A stretch of DNA of 64,000 nucleotides from Cylindrobasidium torrendii FP15055 ss-10 (GCA_000934385.1 KN880461.1:62001-126000); one strand, 5' to 3'. Positions 25,301 to 37,962 are shown, counted from the stretch's first letter. Program-made: numbers and translations. The notes: generated by a model from the letters alone, not told the origin.

Positions 25301-28120
25301 CTGGAACGAGAACTGGAACGCATGGCTAGGCGCAAGTTCAAGTTTGCCATCTCTATGCAACGCTATGCCAAGTTCAACAAGGAGGAGCAAGAAAATGCCG
25401 AGTTCCTTCTGCGCGCGTATCCCGACCTCCAAATTGCCTACCTCGACGAAGAGGCCGGTGACAAAGGCAGCGATCCTCGTCTCTTCTCGGTCCTCATCGA
25501 TGGCCATTCCGAATTCGACGAGGCCACAGGCAAGCGTCGTCCCAAATTCCGCGTCGAATTACCAGGCAACCCTATTCTCGGCGACGGCAAGTCGGACAAC
25601 CAGAATCACGCCATCATCTTCTATCGTGGTGAGTATCTCCAGCTCATCGACGCCAACCAGGACAACTACCTCGAAGAATGTCTCAAGATTCGTAACGTTC
25701 TGGGAGAATTCGAAGAGCTTCGCGTTTCAAACCAAAGCCCGTACGCTCAATGGGGACACAAGGAATTCAACAAGGCGCCAGTGGCTATCGTTGGTACTCG
25801 AGAGTACATTTTCTCGGAGAACATTGGTGTGCTCGGTGATATTGCTGCTGGAAAGGAACAGACATTCGGTACTATGACCGCTCGCGCGCTAGCCTGGATT
25901 GGAGGCAAGCTTCATTATGGCCACCCCGATTTCCTCAACGCAACGTTCATGACGACTCGTGGTGGTGTGTCCAAAGCGCAAAAGGGTCTCCATCTCAACG
26001 AGGATATTTTCGCTGGTATGAACGCATTTGGACGTGGTGGCCGTATCAAGCACTCGGAGTACTATCAGTGCGGAAAGGGTCGTGATCTTGGTTTCGGTAC
26101 TATTCTCAACTTCCAGACGAAGATTGGCACTGGTATGGGCGAGCAACTGCTCAGTCGCGAGTACTACTACCTTGGCACCCAACTCCCCATTGACCGCTTC
26201 CTAACCTTCTACTATGGTCATCCTGGTTTCCACGTTAACAACATCCTGGTCATCTATTCGATTCAAGTCTTCATGATCACTTGTAAGTTCGCCCGTTTTT
26301 CTGGCATTCCTTGCGTTGACTCATCGTGTAGTGTTGTACCTTGGTACACTCAACAAGCAGCTGTTAATTTGCGAGGTCGATTCGCAGGGCAACGTTTTGG
26401 GTGGTCAGCCTGGTTGTTACAACCTCATCCCGGTTTTCGAGTGGATCAGGCGTTCCATTATTTCGATTTTCTTGGTCTTCTTTATTGCTTTCTTGCCCCT
26501 GTTCTTGCAAGGTTCGTATGTCGTCCGAACGCAGCTATTCTATGCTAACATTCTGCAGAGCTCACGGAACGTGGCACTGGAAAGGCACTACTTCGTCTAG
26601 GCAAACATTTCCTGTCGCTCTCGCCCATCTTCGAGGTTTTCTCTACCCAGATTTACTCGCAGGCCGTCCTCAACAATTTGACGTTTGGCGGTGCTCGTTA
26701 TATCGCCACTGGCCGTGGATTCGCGACAACAAGAATCAGCTTCAGTATCCTCTTCTCTCGGTTCGCTGGTCCTAGTATCTACATGGGCATGCGCAACCTG
26801 TTGCTGCTTCTCTACGCCACGATGTCCATTTGGATTCCCCATCTCATCTACTTCTGGCTATCCGTCCTCTCGTTGTGTGTCGCGCCATTCTTCTTCAACC
26901 CGCATCAGTTCTCCATTCCCGACTTCGTCATCGACTATCGCGAGTACCTGCGCTGGATGTCGCGCGGTAACTCCCGTCATAAGGCGAGCAGTTGGTACGG
27001 CTACTGCCGTCTGTCGCGTACGATGATTACTGGCTACAAGAAGAAAAAACTCGGACACCCATCGGACAAGTTATCAGGCGATGCGCCTCGTGCGAAGTGG
27101 AAAACGGTCATCTTCTCTGAAATCATCTGGCCCATCGGGACTGCCATCGTCTTCACCAACGCGTACATGTTCGTCAAGTCATTCGTCGACGAAAATGGAA
27201 ACCAGAACCCCAGCCCTCTCATCCGCATTGCGGTCATTGCGGTAGGACCAGTCGTTTGGAACGCAGCGATTTTGCTTGGCCTTTTCTTTGTGTCGCTGTT
27301 CCTCGGCCCGATGCTGGATTCATGGCAGAAGTTTGGTTCAGTCATGGCTGCCCTCGCTCATATGTTGTCGCTCATTGGTCTATTGGCTTTCTTCGAGTTC
27401 TTCGTGCGTTGTCTGTCTACATTTTCTTCGATATAAACTAACATGCTACAGTGGTTCCTTGAGCTCTGGGATGCATCGCATGCCGTTCTGGGTATCATTT
27501 GTATCATCGCTATCCAGCGCGCTATCCAGAAGATCCTCATTTCGGTCTTTTTGACCCGTGAGTTCAAGCACGACGAGACCAACAGAGCGTGGTGGACTGG
27601 TAAATGGTACGGACGCGGCCTCGGAACGTCTGCCATGTCGCAGCCTGCGCGTGAATTCATCGTCAAGGTCGTGGAGATGTCTCTGTGGTCCTCGGACTTC
27701 ATTCTTGGTCATCTCCTCCTAATGATCCTCACGCCCTTCCTCATGATTCCATTCATGAACACCGTTCACTCGACGATGCTTTGTATGTTCCCTTTTCTTC
27801 TTATTCAACTACGACTAACAGCTCCCGTAGTCTGGTTGAGGCCATCTAAGCAAATCCGTCCCCCGCTCTTCTCGACCAAGCAGAAGAGGCAGCGCAGATG
27901 GATTGTACGTGTATCAATAATATTTGCTAGTAATGTCTAACTCTGTCTAGGTCATGAAGTATTCCATCACCTACCTGATCATTCAGGGTTTCTTCGCGGC
28001 GCTTGTTGTTTTGCGTACGTCCCTCCTCATGTTTACCCTCGCCTCCGTCTAACCGCACGCACAGCTGCGCTTTTCCGCGATGTACTAGACTTTGAGTGTG
28101 AGGTCTGCAAGAACATATAA
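22382..28120 (+). CDS. FKS1: 1,3-beta-D-glucan synthase catalytic subunit
   Basis: Eleven exons, 1747 aa: 22382-22577, 22630-22859, 22915-23526, 23579-24574, 24623-26282, 26332-26511, 26559-27403, 27452-27782, 27831-27904, 27951-28014, 28065-28120. A GT48 plasma-membrane enzyme that makes the main cell-wall glucan from UDP-glucose. The N-terminus is Gly/Pro/Tyr-rich. Fks1 domain blocks ([29 protein letters not shown]) come before the first membrane bundle. The large cytosolic domain carries [35 protein letters not shown] and [21 protein letters not shown]-terminal membrane bundle ends in CEVCKNI. The segment corresponding to echinocandin hot spot 1 reads FLTSSFSSP (570-578). The gene is divergent from XPD. 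Length fits basidiomycete orthologues. Confidence 0.97.
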
Positions 28121-28396
28121 TGAATCTAACTTCCATGGTCTTTCGGATCTACATACTTTTTTCACTGATACCTAACCGCTCTATCGAACGATGCTTAATG
28201 CATATAATAGCTAGCACCCACGGTCTTTCTTGTTTTCTTGTACCCCGCATTTTACTGGATAATAGAATGGATGCCTGCCCCTTGTGTTGGAGTTACGTTT
28301 GTACAACGGGAACCTCGATAGGTTGGCCATTGAGATCATTGGACTTGCAGTCAAATGTATTGGGCAGGTCGTACAAAGCTGCCAGAGTCATAATGA

Positions 28397-28664
28397 TTAG
28401 TAGATTGCAGGCCTAGAAATATTTGGAAGGCCTAGTTTCATTGGTTCTACAGGTCTGTTTGTGCGCTGGCCTGCATATATGATAAGCCACTTGCAAACTT
28501 TTGCACGCAAGAACATACCAGTGATTGCGCTGGCACCGATGAACATGGCCCTGTACATAGTTAATCACATACACACGCCAAGTGACTAGCTTGACTGAGG
28601 CAACTCACAGTTTTGGAACAATAGTAGACCTGCTTGCACTGTGCAATAGCCGTTTGTTTAGCAT
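28397..28664 (-). CDS. Possible 53-aa microprotein, unknown function
   Basis: Exons 28664-28609, 28550-28519 and 28470-28397 join in frame through two introns of canonical size (58 and 48 nt) with good donors (GTGAGT, GTATGT) and acceptors. The peptide starts MLNKRLLHSASRST, basic and Ser/Arg-rich like a mitochondrial presequence, followed by a short hydrophobic run (LAMFIGASAITG) and a Pro-containing tail. No family is recognised. A second short frame lies just downstream (28309-28392, ending in EVPVVQT) and might instead be the true C-terminus. The call rests only on exon logic; RNA evidence is needed. Confidence 0.35.
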
Positions 28665-29526
28665 TCTGCGATAGTGTACGCTTTCTCCACTCACTGCTGC
28701 ACATCTCATCGCGCCTGCGGCCTGAAGGCTGACAGTTTACTCAGAGAATTGCATCCAGAACAAAGAACGCTATCAGGTCGTGGTAGGTGCGTTCGGTCTG
28801 CGAATATTTTGTCGTGCAAATCTGGCGCAGGGTGGGAAGTAAAGAAGGGTATCCGGAACTCGGAACATGAACCGACCGTCACTGAGTTCGATCACGCCCA
28901 CTAGCGCCACCTTGGCGTTCACTATGAGCTGGGGCTCAATAGCCCTGGTCAAGGTTGGGTGAAAATCTACATGATAATTATGGAAACGTGCACAGTGTCA
29001 TGATAGTTTGCAAACGAAAAACTGGCAGATGTGCCTAGTAACTCTGACAAATTGGAACCACCGTGCTTCGTAAGCACAATGCTCCTTCTAGTTCCCCCGT
29101 TTTTCCTTTCTGGGAAAGTGATCGGTTTAGCATAACAGATTTTGTTTGGAATTTCGGATTCCAGGGCTCAAGCTAATCCCGCCGATCCGGATCGGTTAGT
29201 CATCACAAAGGAATTCAACCGAGCGACTTGAACGTCCCTCGTGGTCACTAATGGTACGCCATAGATGGAGAGTATATTATTCGTTGTATAGGATACATAT
29301 GCGATTCATATAAAGTAGATAAGGAGCTTGTAAAGTACTGTATGTACTTCACCGAGTTGCGGTCCTACGGCTACCTACCGGATGAAGACTACTAATCGCC
29401 AACTCGAAATGCTCGGCCGTTCATTCATCGGGCCGACATCCAAAATCGCGACAGTTTTAGCTTACATCGCTACGTCGAATACCGTCCAGTCAGTTATACA
29501 AAATACAATTACAGATCGTAACAACG
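28665..29526. other. Intergenic, no supported gene
   Basis: About 860 nt. The part at 28970-29400 is relatively AT-rich (for example TATATTATTCG, ATACATATGCGATTCATATAAAG). No tRNA, repeat or convincing exon is visible. Confidence 0.5.
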
Positions 29527-31342
29527 TTATCCAGTAATGCCTAATCGTTGACATACCGCATCTATAACCTGATTCGTCACTGCAAGCTTCTCCCACGTAT
29601 TCGCATACACTTCCTCTTGCGACGTCTGAATCATCTTCGCCAGCTCTGCTCTCAAGCCCCCATACTCCATTACACACAGCTCATGTATCTTCGGCCGCAC
29701 GTTATCTTGGAAGAATGCCTCAACGGCGGCTGCGTCGATACGCGGCGTCTGCTGCTGCATATTGCGCGAGTACATCTCCAGCGATGTATGGAAGTTTTTC
29801 AACTCCTGCCGATCCGCCTCCGCATCCTTTTCCAGTTTCTCAATGCGTGCAAGAAGCTGCTCACCGTGAGTACAAGGATTCGAACCACAAACGATTCTTT
29901 TCGACTGACCGCTTGATTGAAATGCGATTCTTCCTGTGTTTTTTGTGCAATGGTAGACATTTCTGTGTCCACATTTTTTGCACGGGCCAAAAGATCATGG
30001 GTTTCCTGCGAGACTGTCCGCATACTCTCTTGTAGCTTATCCAGTCTAGCAGTCGTAGCCTTTCGCCATTTGACTTCGGGGTCGTTCGGGCTCCTCCTTG
30101 CTGCCTCCACATCAGCGATGCGCTCTTCAAACATCTGTTCAATTTCCGCCTTGAAATCCTCGTCATGCTGGTTCAGAGTATTGCGTATAGTGTCAATATC
30201 ATCTTCCAGCACGTCCATTCTTTGACGAATCTTCTCGCCCTCTTCCCTGTCCACGGGCGCTGCACTACCGTCGTTGGTGCGTTTACGTTTCAGAGGGCGC
30301 ATGCCGTCGACAAACTTCTCCTCGAGACCCAGCTCTTCCATTATTTCCAGGCGGCTGTCTTCGACAACTTTTTGCAGGCCTGCGATCTGTATCTCGAGCT
30401 CTCCTAAATGTCGCGACATGGTTTCGCTCTCGTTGGCGATACCGTCGGGCATCGTGCGTGGTGCAGAGGGCCATTCTGGTGCATTAATGATTGATACGAG
30501 AATTTCGTTGAGAACGGCCTCTTTCTGTCGAACGACTTCTTCGAGCTGATTTGCCTCGTTGACTGAAAGTCCCAGCAGAGGGTTTATCTTGGCTATTTGA
30601 TGTAGTGTTTCGAGGCGGTCCTTGGTGCCCTGCAAGTCCTTGGCTTGACTGACCCATTTTGTGACCAGACTATGAAAGCATTGAGCTAGCCCATTGAAGA
30701 ACAAGAGACAAGGACTCACTCCATAAGCTTCTTCCAGCGCGTTTTGGTAGTCTCTGGCTGAAGCGTTTCTGAGGGAATAGTGACAGGGCGCAGAGAGGAA
30801 ATGGACGGCATGGCGGGCATTTGTGCGATGGAGGCAGGCGAAATATTGAGGGACATCTTAGCGGGAGCAGATGGCGGCGGCGGCGGCGGTAGTAAGGGCT
30901 TGTCGCTTGCAGGCACGAATCCTGGCAAAGGTGCTGAAACAGTCGACGGACCGGCTGGTGGTGGTTGTGGCGATGGTGGATTGAGGTTGAATACGTCCGA
31001 CAAAGAGGCAGACGGCGGTGGGGGCCGAGAAAAGCGCTCAGAGCGTGGGGGACTCCGAGGACGCGAGCTTGTGACAGACGAGGCTCTATTTCGACCGCGT
31101 TCACTGTACGGCGAGCGGGGGCCTCGCGGTGGCGAACGGGATAGACGGCGGCGGGGAGGTGGTGAACGGTCGCGGGATGTGTTGTATCGTCGTCGGGGCG
31201 GTGAAGGCAAAGGAGAACGACCACCAGTGCTGCGATGGTCGCGGTGATTGGGAGAGCTTCTGCGTGGTGGTGATCGTGAACGGGACACACGCCTAACTGG
31301 TTTTCGACTGGCAATGAACGGAGAGCTGAGCTTGGAACACAT
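29527..31342 (-). CDS. Coiled-coil protein with Pro/Arg/Ser-rich N-terminus
   Basis: Exons 31342-30720, 30669-29910, 29856-29527 give 570 aa. Roughly residues 1-190 are low-complexity: SR/SP/RSP-type repeats (SRSRSPPRRSSP, RDRSPPPRRRLSRSPP) then a polyproline stretch (PLLPPPPPPSAPA). From TRWKKLM onwards the protein is mostly charged alpha-helix with heptad spacing (NEANQLEEVVRQKEAVLNEI, EELGLEEKF, RQRMDVLEDDIDTIRNTL), consistent with a long coiled coil. It ends in a compact helical region (QDNVRPKIHELCVMEYGGL). A basic KRKRTND resembles a nuclear signal. The RS-like head suggests RNA or chromatin association, but this is inference; I do not recognise the family. The start is the first ATG of the frame; the earlier frame opening is GTG. 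Confidence 0.75.
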
Positions 31343-31655
31343 TCCAGATTCTTGTGTACGCACTAATCATATTTGTTGCCCGTTGGTTTTAGCCTGTCCC
31401 ACTCCGGGTCGTCTGGATGGGCGAAAAAGCATCTTGAGCCGTGTGAACAAGGAAAAAGTTCGACGCCATCGTCGCTGTAATTGTGACAGCGTTTGATTTT
31501 TTCGGAGCGGTATGGTTTGAACATGATGGTAGGTAACAAGAGGTAATTCTATACAAACTTCTGTGGGCAAGCTACGGCGGTCACTCGTTGATCACAGTTA
31601 ATGCATCCGAAATCAAGGTTTGCCTCTCCCGGACACAAACAGCTTTTTGGGTAAA
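31343..31655. other. Intergenic, no supported gene
   Basis: 313 nt between two minus-strand genes, holding the promoter of the coiled-coil gene and the 3' flank of the preceding one. Nothing specific is seen. Confidence 0.5.
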
Positions 31656-32476
31656 TTACTGATTTTCGTTTGCGACTTTCCCCCACAATTTTTGGTGCAT
31701 AGTATCCCACATCTCCAGCATTTCTGTGTCTCCGCTGGCTAGACGTCCTGCAAATGCTCCCTCTGGGTCAATTTCGCCCTCTTCGAGCGGGCTTGGGCAT
31801 TGATGCGTCTCATGTTGTTTCTCTACCATTCTCTCTGTCTTTTCCATCAACTGCGCGTATCTGTCAGAAATAATGCTCTCGGACCTCCGCAAACTGACCA
31901 ATTCCATCATTGCAAGTTCTTCGTTCGCAGAAGACAATACCTCCCTAGAAGCATCCTCGAGCTCACCGGCCAGTGCCTGCAATGCACTCAAGTCAATAAT
32001 ACCCTCAAAAGTCGGAGCTTCGACTTCTCCCTTGTCGACATCTTCCTCTGCTGGTTTCTTGACTCTGAGGGCATCTCTGAACTGTTTTGCGAGGGTGTCC
32101 ATTCTCCCAACTGAAGCCGCCCCTTCGCTGTCTAAACCATCTGCGACTTCTGGTAGGACTAATGCTAGCTCCTTTCGCACAGAAATTGCTCGCTCCGTAT
32201 CCTTCTCGTCCAAGGCTTCAAGAAGTATCCTGGGGTGCATGAGATCCAGTGTGTCCAAAACTGCCGAACGACAATACCTCTGTACCTCTGGAATTCCGGT
32301 CCGTCCTAGGTTCACGATAAGAGGAGGGTATTCGATTTGACCTACTTCAGATGGGCTGTTCCACTCTCGGCTGGTCTACGACTGTCAGCGAGCTCCAAAT
32401 TGCTTCGAAGAGTCCTCACTCCCGAACCGCTCATTTCTGTGTCTGACTCCCAGTCCATCCTTTCGAGGCAGACCAT
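31656..32476 (-). CDS. Hypothetical helical acidic protein
   Basis: Exons 32476-32383 and 32341-31656 give 259 aa. The intron is only 41 nt (GTCGTA donor), slightly below the usual size here. A second in-frame ATG at 32458, or a further 5' exon, is possible. The N-terminal part contains LRSNLELADSQIEYPPLIVN and a repeat-like helical stretch (RYCRSAVLDTLDLMHPRILL). The middle is acidic and helical (ALQALAGELEDASREVLS), and the C-terminus has a long helix (SDRYAQLMEKTERMVEKQHE) and ends KLWGKVANENQ. There is no signal peptide or membrane segment, and no family is recognised. Coding status is well supported by the long uninterrupted frame; function is unknown. Confidence 0.65.
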
Positions 32477-32918
32477 GAACGTTCCCTGTCCTTATATCGG
32501 AAACCACACCATGCAAGCATGCATGTTCGTGCTATCGGTCAAGTCGAATTTCCCATTCAATAGGTGGCTCATGCTGTTACACCCCTGCGCTGTTAAGCTC
32601 TAGAGCGCCATGAAAACAAGAGAAGGGGTGTTGTAACATTGACGCAGGGTCAGGTCCTTCCGCACAAAGGTCCGCAATACTAGAGTACTCCAAGAAAGCG
32701 TTCGAATAGATTTCACCCTTCTCCCTCCCCGTAAAAGCATGCAGAGGTGGCACACCCCTCCACGCTAAATCTGTCATAGCAACCCACTCAGTGTCGAGCG
32801 ACCGTTCGACGAGCATACAGCCTGGGCCGTCGAAGAACGCACAGCGCATATGACAGGCAGCCAAGTAACTCGAGAAACGGCGCACTCGACGCCCTACAGA
32901 TTGCAAACTCCCCAGAAT

Positions 32919-33205
32919 CTAACTCGTACATATTGCACACTTTCCAGGAGTCTGTTATCATTTGGATAAATCAGCATGTCACTCCGCAGAGGTTTGAGAA
33001 GGAAACAGACCTCACCGACTGTGTGTCTCTGAGGCTGGTTGTAGTATCGCTGACACACGCACGGGGTGGCCGTAGAGCTGCACTGCGCGGGGTGCGCCGC
33101 GCTCAGGAAGCACGTTTTTGACTGACAGTCGACGGTTCTCTCTCCTACTTTCGTCAAATGCCCGCACTCCTTCGCGCGCGTGAAGTCTAGCTCTCGGTGG
33201 CACAT
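32919..33205 (-). CDS. Small Cys/His-rich fungal protein
   Basis: Exons 33205-33011 and 32951-32919 give 75 aa. The protein opens MCHREL and has evenly spaced metal-ligand-like residues: KECGH, VDCQS, TCFLSAAHP, QCSS, PCVC, and after the intron GKCAICTS. Small proteins starting MC.RE and carrying a CGH then DC.S..C pattern are common and lineage-expanded in basidiomycetes; their role is unknown. A zinc-binding fold is inferred from the ligand spacing. A TATA-like TATATAAA on the minus strand near 33421-33428 lies about 220 nt upstream and may be its promoter. Splicing restores the last two cysteines, which supports the model. Confidence 0.6.
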
Positions 33206-34898
33206 CTCTTTTTGGTCGTTCTTTTCCTCCAAAATATTACGGAGTATTTGTTTTGTTAGCCCAATTTGCAGGTGCTGCTGTGCTCGAACGGGGGAGTTGG
33301 GCTGCAGAGCACCTTCAGCCGCCAATCTCCAGGTTTGAGTTTCGATAAAACGCACTGTACCCGTCAATTATGAGGCGCTCGATTACGCGTGGGCACTTCC
33401 ACATGCCTTATGCTAGCTCTTTATATAATAGAGGGAAGGGTAATTTGGCTTTGGAAGCACACGAAAAAAAGGAAGTGATGGTTGGAACTTAGCGCGGCGA
33501 TGAGCGTGTGGCCGAAGAGAGAGGGCCATCGCCTGCCCCCGTCATACGCAGCCGAGATACCCACACACAATACAGCTTAAACGTACCGCGTGAGCGGGCA
33601 GGCCGCCGGGAGGCGTGCATGTCGAAGTAGCTTTACATGGTTTGAGAGAGCTGTCGACGGAGCCAAGGCGTTGGCGCTGTGTAATCTCACAACTACCCGG
33701 CCCTTCGATTGCCGTAGACTACGTGCAAAATGAATCTTGCGCTGGGCGTTGAGCCCAATGGCAGTACACACTCGTCTGGGTAATAGCATCTACACACACC
33801 AAAGCCAAGCCAGCTGCACTGCTACTCGGTATTCCCGTCCAATCGCGGCCATCCACAGTTAATACTCGACAACAACCGTGCGTTCGTGGGGTACCCTTTT
33901 CGACACTTTTTGACATCGTCTAATTCAGTACCGAGAGATTTGGTGTTCTGCAACCGCCGGCCGTAACGAGGGTTTTCCTTGTCCAAAGCCACACTGCACA
34001 GCTCTTTTTGGGAACTTGAACACTAGTAGAACTGCCATGCTCAACATCATACCATCACTGAGTCTCGGAGAAGGCTGCAACCTTCTGAGGCTTCTACTTT
34101 AGTAAAATTGTACGAACACGACCAAGAATAAGAACAATGCTTGTTAAGAGCGTGAACCTTCACACGTGTATCCCGGACCGCTGTCCGATCACTGTTGTTC
34201 GACAACAGTCGGGGCATTTTGCTCGAGCGCGGGGCAAACGATTCAGCACTTGTAACCACTGCGTCAATTCCCTTGTAGGAGAAATTGGGAATAACATGTC
34301 AGCGAAGGATGGATAACAGAGGATAGGCACCTCGAGGATAACATGCATGTACACGGAAGAGAGTTGTGGACGTGAATGTGACCCTCAACGAGAGATAAGG
34401 ATGTAGTCGAATGTTCACGAGTGCTGACGCAGGTCTGGTTGAATCGGTGAGGTACATGAGGCGGAGATGATGATTTTATATAGCACCAATAGCTGCTGAC
34501 TCGCCAGCAACTCATATCAACGATTTCACAGAATCAGTGTGTGGCGCAGTTCCCATTGTGTTTATGTAATATTGGATTCCACTTGTTCCCGTGGAGATCA
34601 GACGATCTAGCACACCCAATAAGCACCGCGGAGTCCTTTTCCTGCGAGTTCTTTGACTTCATCCACTGCTGTATTGGTGTGTTCTGGAAAGCATGGGCCT
34701 GTGAGGTACAAAGCAGAGGTCAGACATGCCGTTTCCGAGTCTGAATTGCAAGTGATCGGAGTGTGGTCCATTATTCTTTTAGATTACGACTCATACACAT
34801 TAACCTACTGCACGCAACTCGGCCTCGACCTCATAGTGAGGAGAGATAGCCCACACGCGTCCACAGGAAACCCTGCACGCATCAACGGCTGGACAATA
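33206..34898. other. Long intergenic stretch (~1.7 kb)
   Basis: The largest gene-free interval in the window. Only overlapping short frames of 60-80 codons are present. TATA-like sequences occur near 33421 and 34477. The first 250 nt are presumably the promoter of the small Cys-rich gene. No repeat, tRNA or transposon remnant is evident. Confidence 0.5.
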
Positions 34899-37800
34899 TC
34901 ATAGCGCGCTGCTCTTCTGCTTCTGTTCCAGCGCAGGTGTATCAGAGGTAGCCTTCTCCAACGCCTCGTCGATAGTCCTGATAGGCTCTCCCTTGATGAC
35001 CTTCCGCACCTCGTCCGCGTTAAGTGTCTCGTGCTCGACAAGCGCCTTGGCCAACTACACGTTCTAGTCAGTAACACGCACTCGACAAGAGACATAAACG
35101 CAGACGTACTAGATGCAGCTCAGGCATCTTCTCGATCAGCAGCTTCCTTGCCCGTTCCTCCGACTCCTTGATCAAGCTGGACTCGAGTTAGCAAACAGTT
35201 CATGCGTGAAGACATGGCACGCACTTGGACACCTCATCTTCGACCGCAGCCAGCCGGCGCCCACTCGACGTTTGACGATCATCATGGAAGATGGGTCCTA
35301 GTTTAGAGAAACCCCAACGCTTGACCATTCCGTTCGCAACACTCGTTGCATTCTGGATATCTGAGCTTGCGCCGCTCGTCACATTTTCCACACCATAGAC
35401 TGGATTGACTTGAGTATAGACAAATGCGATAGTAGAGTGGTACGCACTGAGCTCTTCTGCCACACGTCCGCCCATGGAGACGTCTAATGACGCGTTTAAT
35501 TCCTTAAAGCTTCTTGATAACATGGCGTCCTCGTTAGGGAGCATAGCCGTCTGCACTCATAAGAGAAATGCGCAACACCAAAGCGGTGAAACGTACATGT
35601 CCGAGAGAGTGTCCCCTGGGCATGCAGGTCACTTTGTGTAGAGGATGTGCGCCCTCAGTGTACAGAGAGGCCAAGGCGTGTCCACCCTGTAAAAGGTCTG
35701 AGCACAGAAAAAATGCGTGGGCAAGTGCTCACTTCATGGTATGCCGTTGATAACTTGACCTTATCCGAAATGAAAGCGCTGCGCCTTTCTGCGCCCATGA
35801 TAATACGATCCTATTTGCCTCCGTGAGATTACTGCCCCACGACAAGAGGGAAATGTCGACAGACCTTTGCCCACTCCAAGTGATTCAAGTCCACCTGCTT
35901 TGCTTTCTGTTTGGAAGCTTGGATGGCGGCTTGGCTTCAAGAAAAGTCAGCTAGATATTTCATTGTGTAGGAAGATATTCAACGCACTTGACCATGTTCT
36001 GAAGGTCGGCACCAGAGAATCCTGTAGTTCCCCGCGCCAAAACCTTGGTGTCGACGTCTGTGGGCTTGCTTCAGTAAGACTTGGGCAAATTTGGCAACAC
36101 AACAGACCAGGGGCGACACTGATATTCTTCATATGGTGCTTCAAGATTTGGGCACGTCCAAGGAGGTCTGGGAGAGGGACAGTCACATGCCTATCGAAGC
36201 GTCCTGGGCGAACCAGGGCACTGAGGCAACAATGAGGAATGTAACATTTGTGAAGAATTCGACATACGGATCCAAACTCTCCGGGAAGTTCGTCGCTGCG
36301 ATGACAATGACACCTGCTGATTGCGCGAAGCCATCCATCTCGACGAGTAACTGATTCAGAGTCTGCTTCATGTACTGCTGGTCGCGCGCGTTACGCTTGC
36401 CGCCAACCGCATCCAGTTCATCAATGAATATGATGGCGGGGTCTTTCTTCCTGGCAGCAGCGAAGAGTTCGCGAACGCGCTTGGCACCAACACCGACAAA
36501 CATTTCCTCGAATTCAGATCTAGGCATGGGTGAGAAGGAATGTATTTTGACAAGCCAAAAACATACCCAGATGCAAAGAAGAACGGTACACCAGCTTCAC
36601 CAGCGACAGCCCGAGCCAACATTGTTTTACCAGTACCAGGAGGACTGACAAATGGTTAGGTTGACAACTACAGCCCAACGGGATGCATACCCTGTGAGCA
36701 AAACACCCTTCGGCAGCTTACCGCCAAGGGTAGAGAATGACTCTGGGTCTTTGAGGAACTCAACGATGTCTTTCAATTCCTGATACCTGTAAGCTGAATC
36801 TCATTTGAGTGGACGTGTTACTCACCTCTTTCGCTTCATCGACACCGTGAACATCAGAAAACTTGACCGTTGTGTCTTCTGAAGGTTCGAACTCCTGGGC
36901 ACGGGGACCATTTTTCGCGAAGCCGGTATTCTCGATGAGGACGGAGAAGAAAACCAAAAACACTGTTGCTCGTAAGCATGGCATGAATTGATGAACAAAG
37001 ATATACGTACTGAACGTCACGGCAGCAAGAGTGAACACATGCCTGGCCAATCTTGGTGCCCAGCCTCCTTTGTCTAGACCGACGCATTAGCCGCTGCCTC
37101 ATAAAATCCTGGTCATATGTGCGCACTTTCAACAAGGGTAACCTTGATAGGTCCATCCGGTGATGCGGCGGCAAAGGGGTTGGCAGTGCTAGCGGCAGAA
37201 GCAGCTGCAGCCTGGCCTGCAAGTACCTTTGACGCGATGGCATCGCTGCGTCCAGTAGTCTGAGATGTCGGTGGCGGTGTTTGCGGCTGAGCTGCAGCTT
37301 CCGTAGGTGTGGCCTGGTCTGCCGTGGAAGGCGTGCCTTCGAGCAAGGGTGTCCCAGCAAGTAGGGTGTCTCTCCGGCGAGCTGCCTCACGAACATTTGC
37401 TTCCTGGCCGGAGCGCACGAGTGCGGCGACATACGCCTGGAATGCATCGTCCGAGCGCAAGAGTGGTGATTGTGGGTCCTACTGCCGGTCAGTCCGTGGA
37501 AAAGCTGCGACACGGGCAACGCACGAATTCACACATCCTCTCCCAGCGGTGGATGACCAACTCGTATGATGCCTTGAATCCAGTGTCCAGGAGCGCATTG
37601 AATAGAGCCAATTGTTTCGCTACATCGTGTGGGTGTACGTTCGCCTCGGCCTCAAGCTTGGTGATGTGTGCGACGACCATAGGTGACGGTGCGGGCGTCG
37701 GTCGCAGCCATGCCGGGAACAGAGATGAAAGTGAAAACGAGCGACGTCCGGGGATAGTATTCGGCAGTCCGAGCGGTACAGCGCGTCTCTGGGCGACCTG

Positions 37801-37962
37801 GACCATGCATCTTGTCGAAAGAGGGCGGCCAAAGCGTTGAGCGTATAATATCGGCGGGCTTGGGAATGCCGCAAGTCTTAATGGATTCTGCCGAAGCTTG
37901 AGAAGAAATCAGACACGTTCCACGACGAAGAGAAATGGACGCACCAGAGCCGACCTCAACAT
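34899..37962 (-). CDS. YME1: Mitochondrial i-AAA protease (FtsH family)
   Basis: Seventeen exons, 760 aa: 37962-37945, 37896-37525, 37478-37127, 37073-37011, 36962-36826, 36779-36691, 36644-36567, 36519-36268, 36220-36108, 36057-35988, 35934-35865, 35810-35733, 35686-35597, 35550-35448, 35399-35225, 35176-35110, 35054-34899. The N-terminus is a basic mitochondrial presequence ([14 protein letters not shown]). An Ala/Pro/Thr-rich linker leads to one membrane segment ([16 protein letters not shown]). AAA motifs: Walker A GPPGTGKT (344-351), Walker [12 protein letters not shown] and the SRH ending LVRPGRFDR. The zinc-protease site HEGGH is at 563-567, split by an intron after HE. By family it is an ATP-dependent protease of the inner membrane facing the intermembrane space, degrading misfolded and regulatory proteins. 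A single membrane segment argues for i-AAA rather than m-AAA. Confidence 0.96.

Noticed and set aside
28860..28920. GAGTTCGATCACGCC-like sequence resembling a tRNA T arm
   Set aside because: No matching acceptor, D or anticodon stems could be placed around it.
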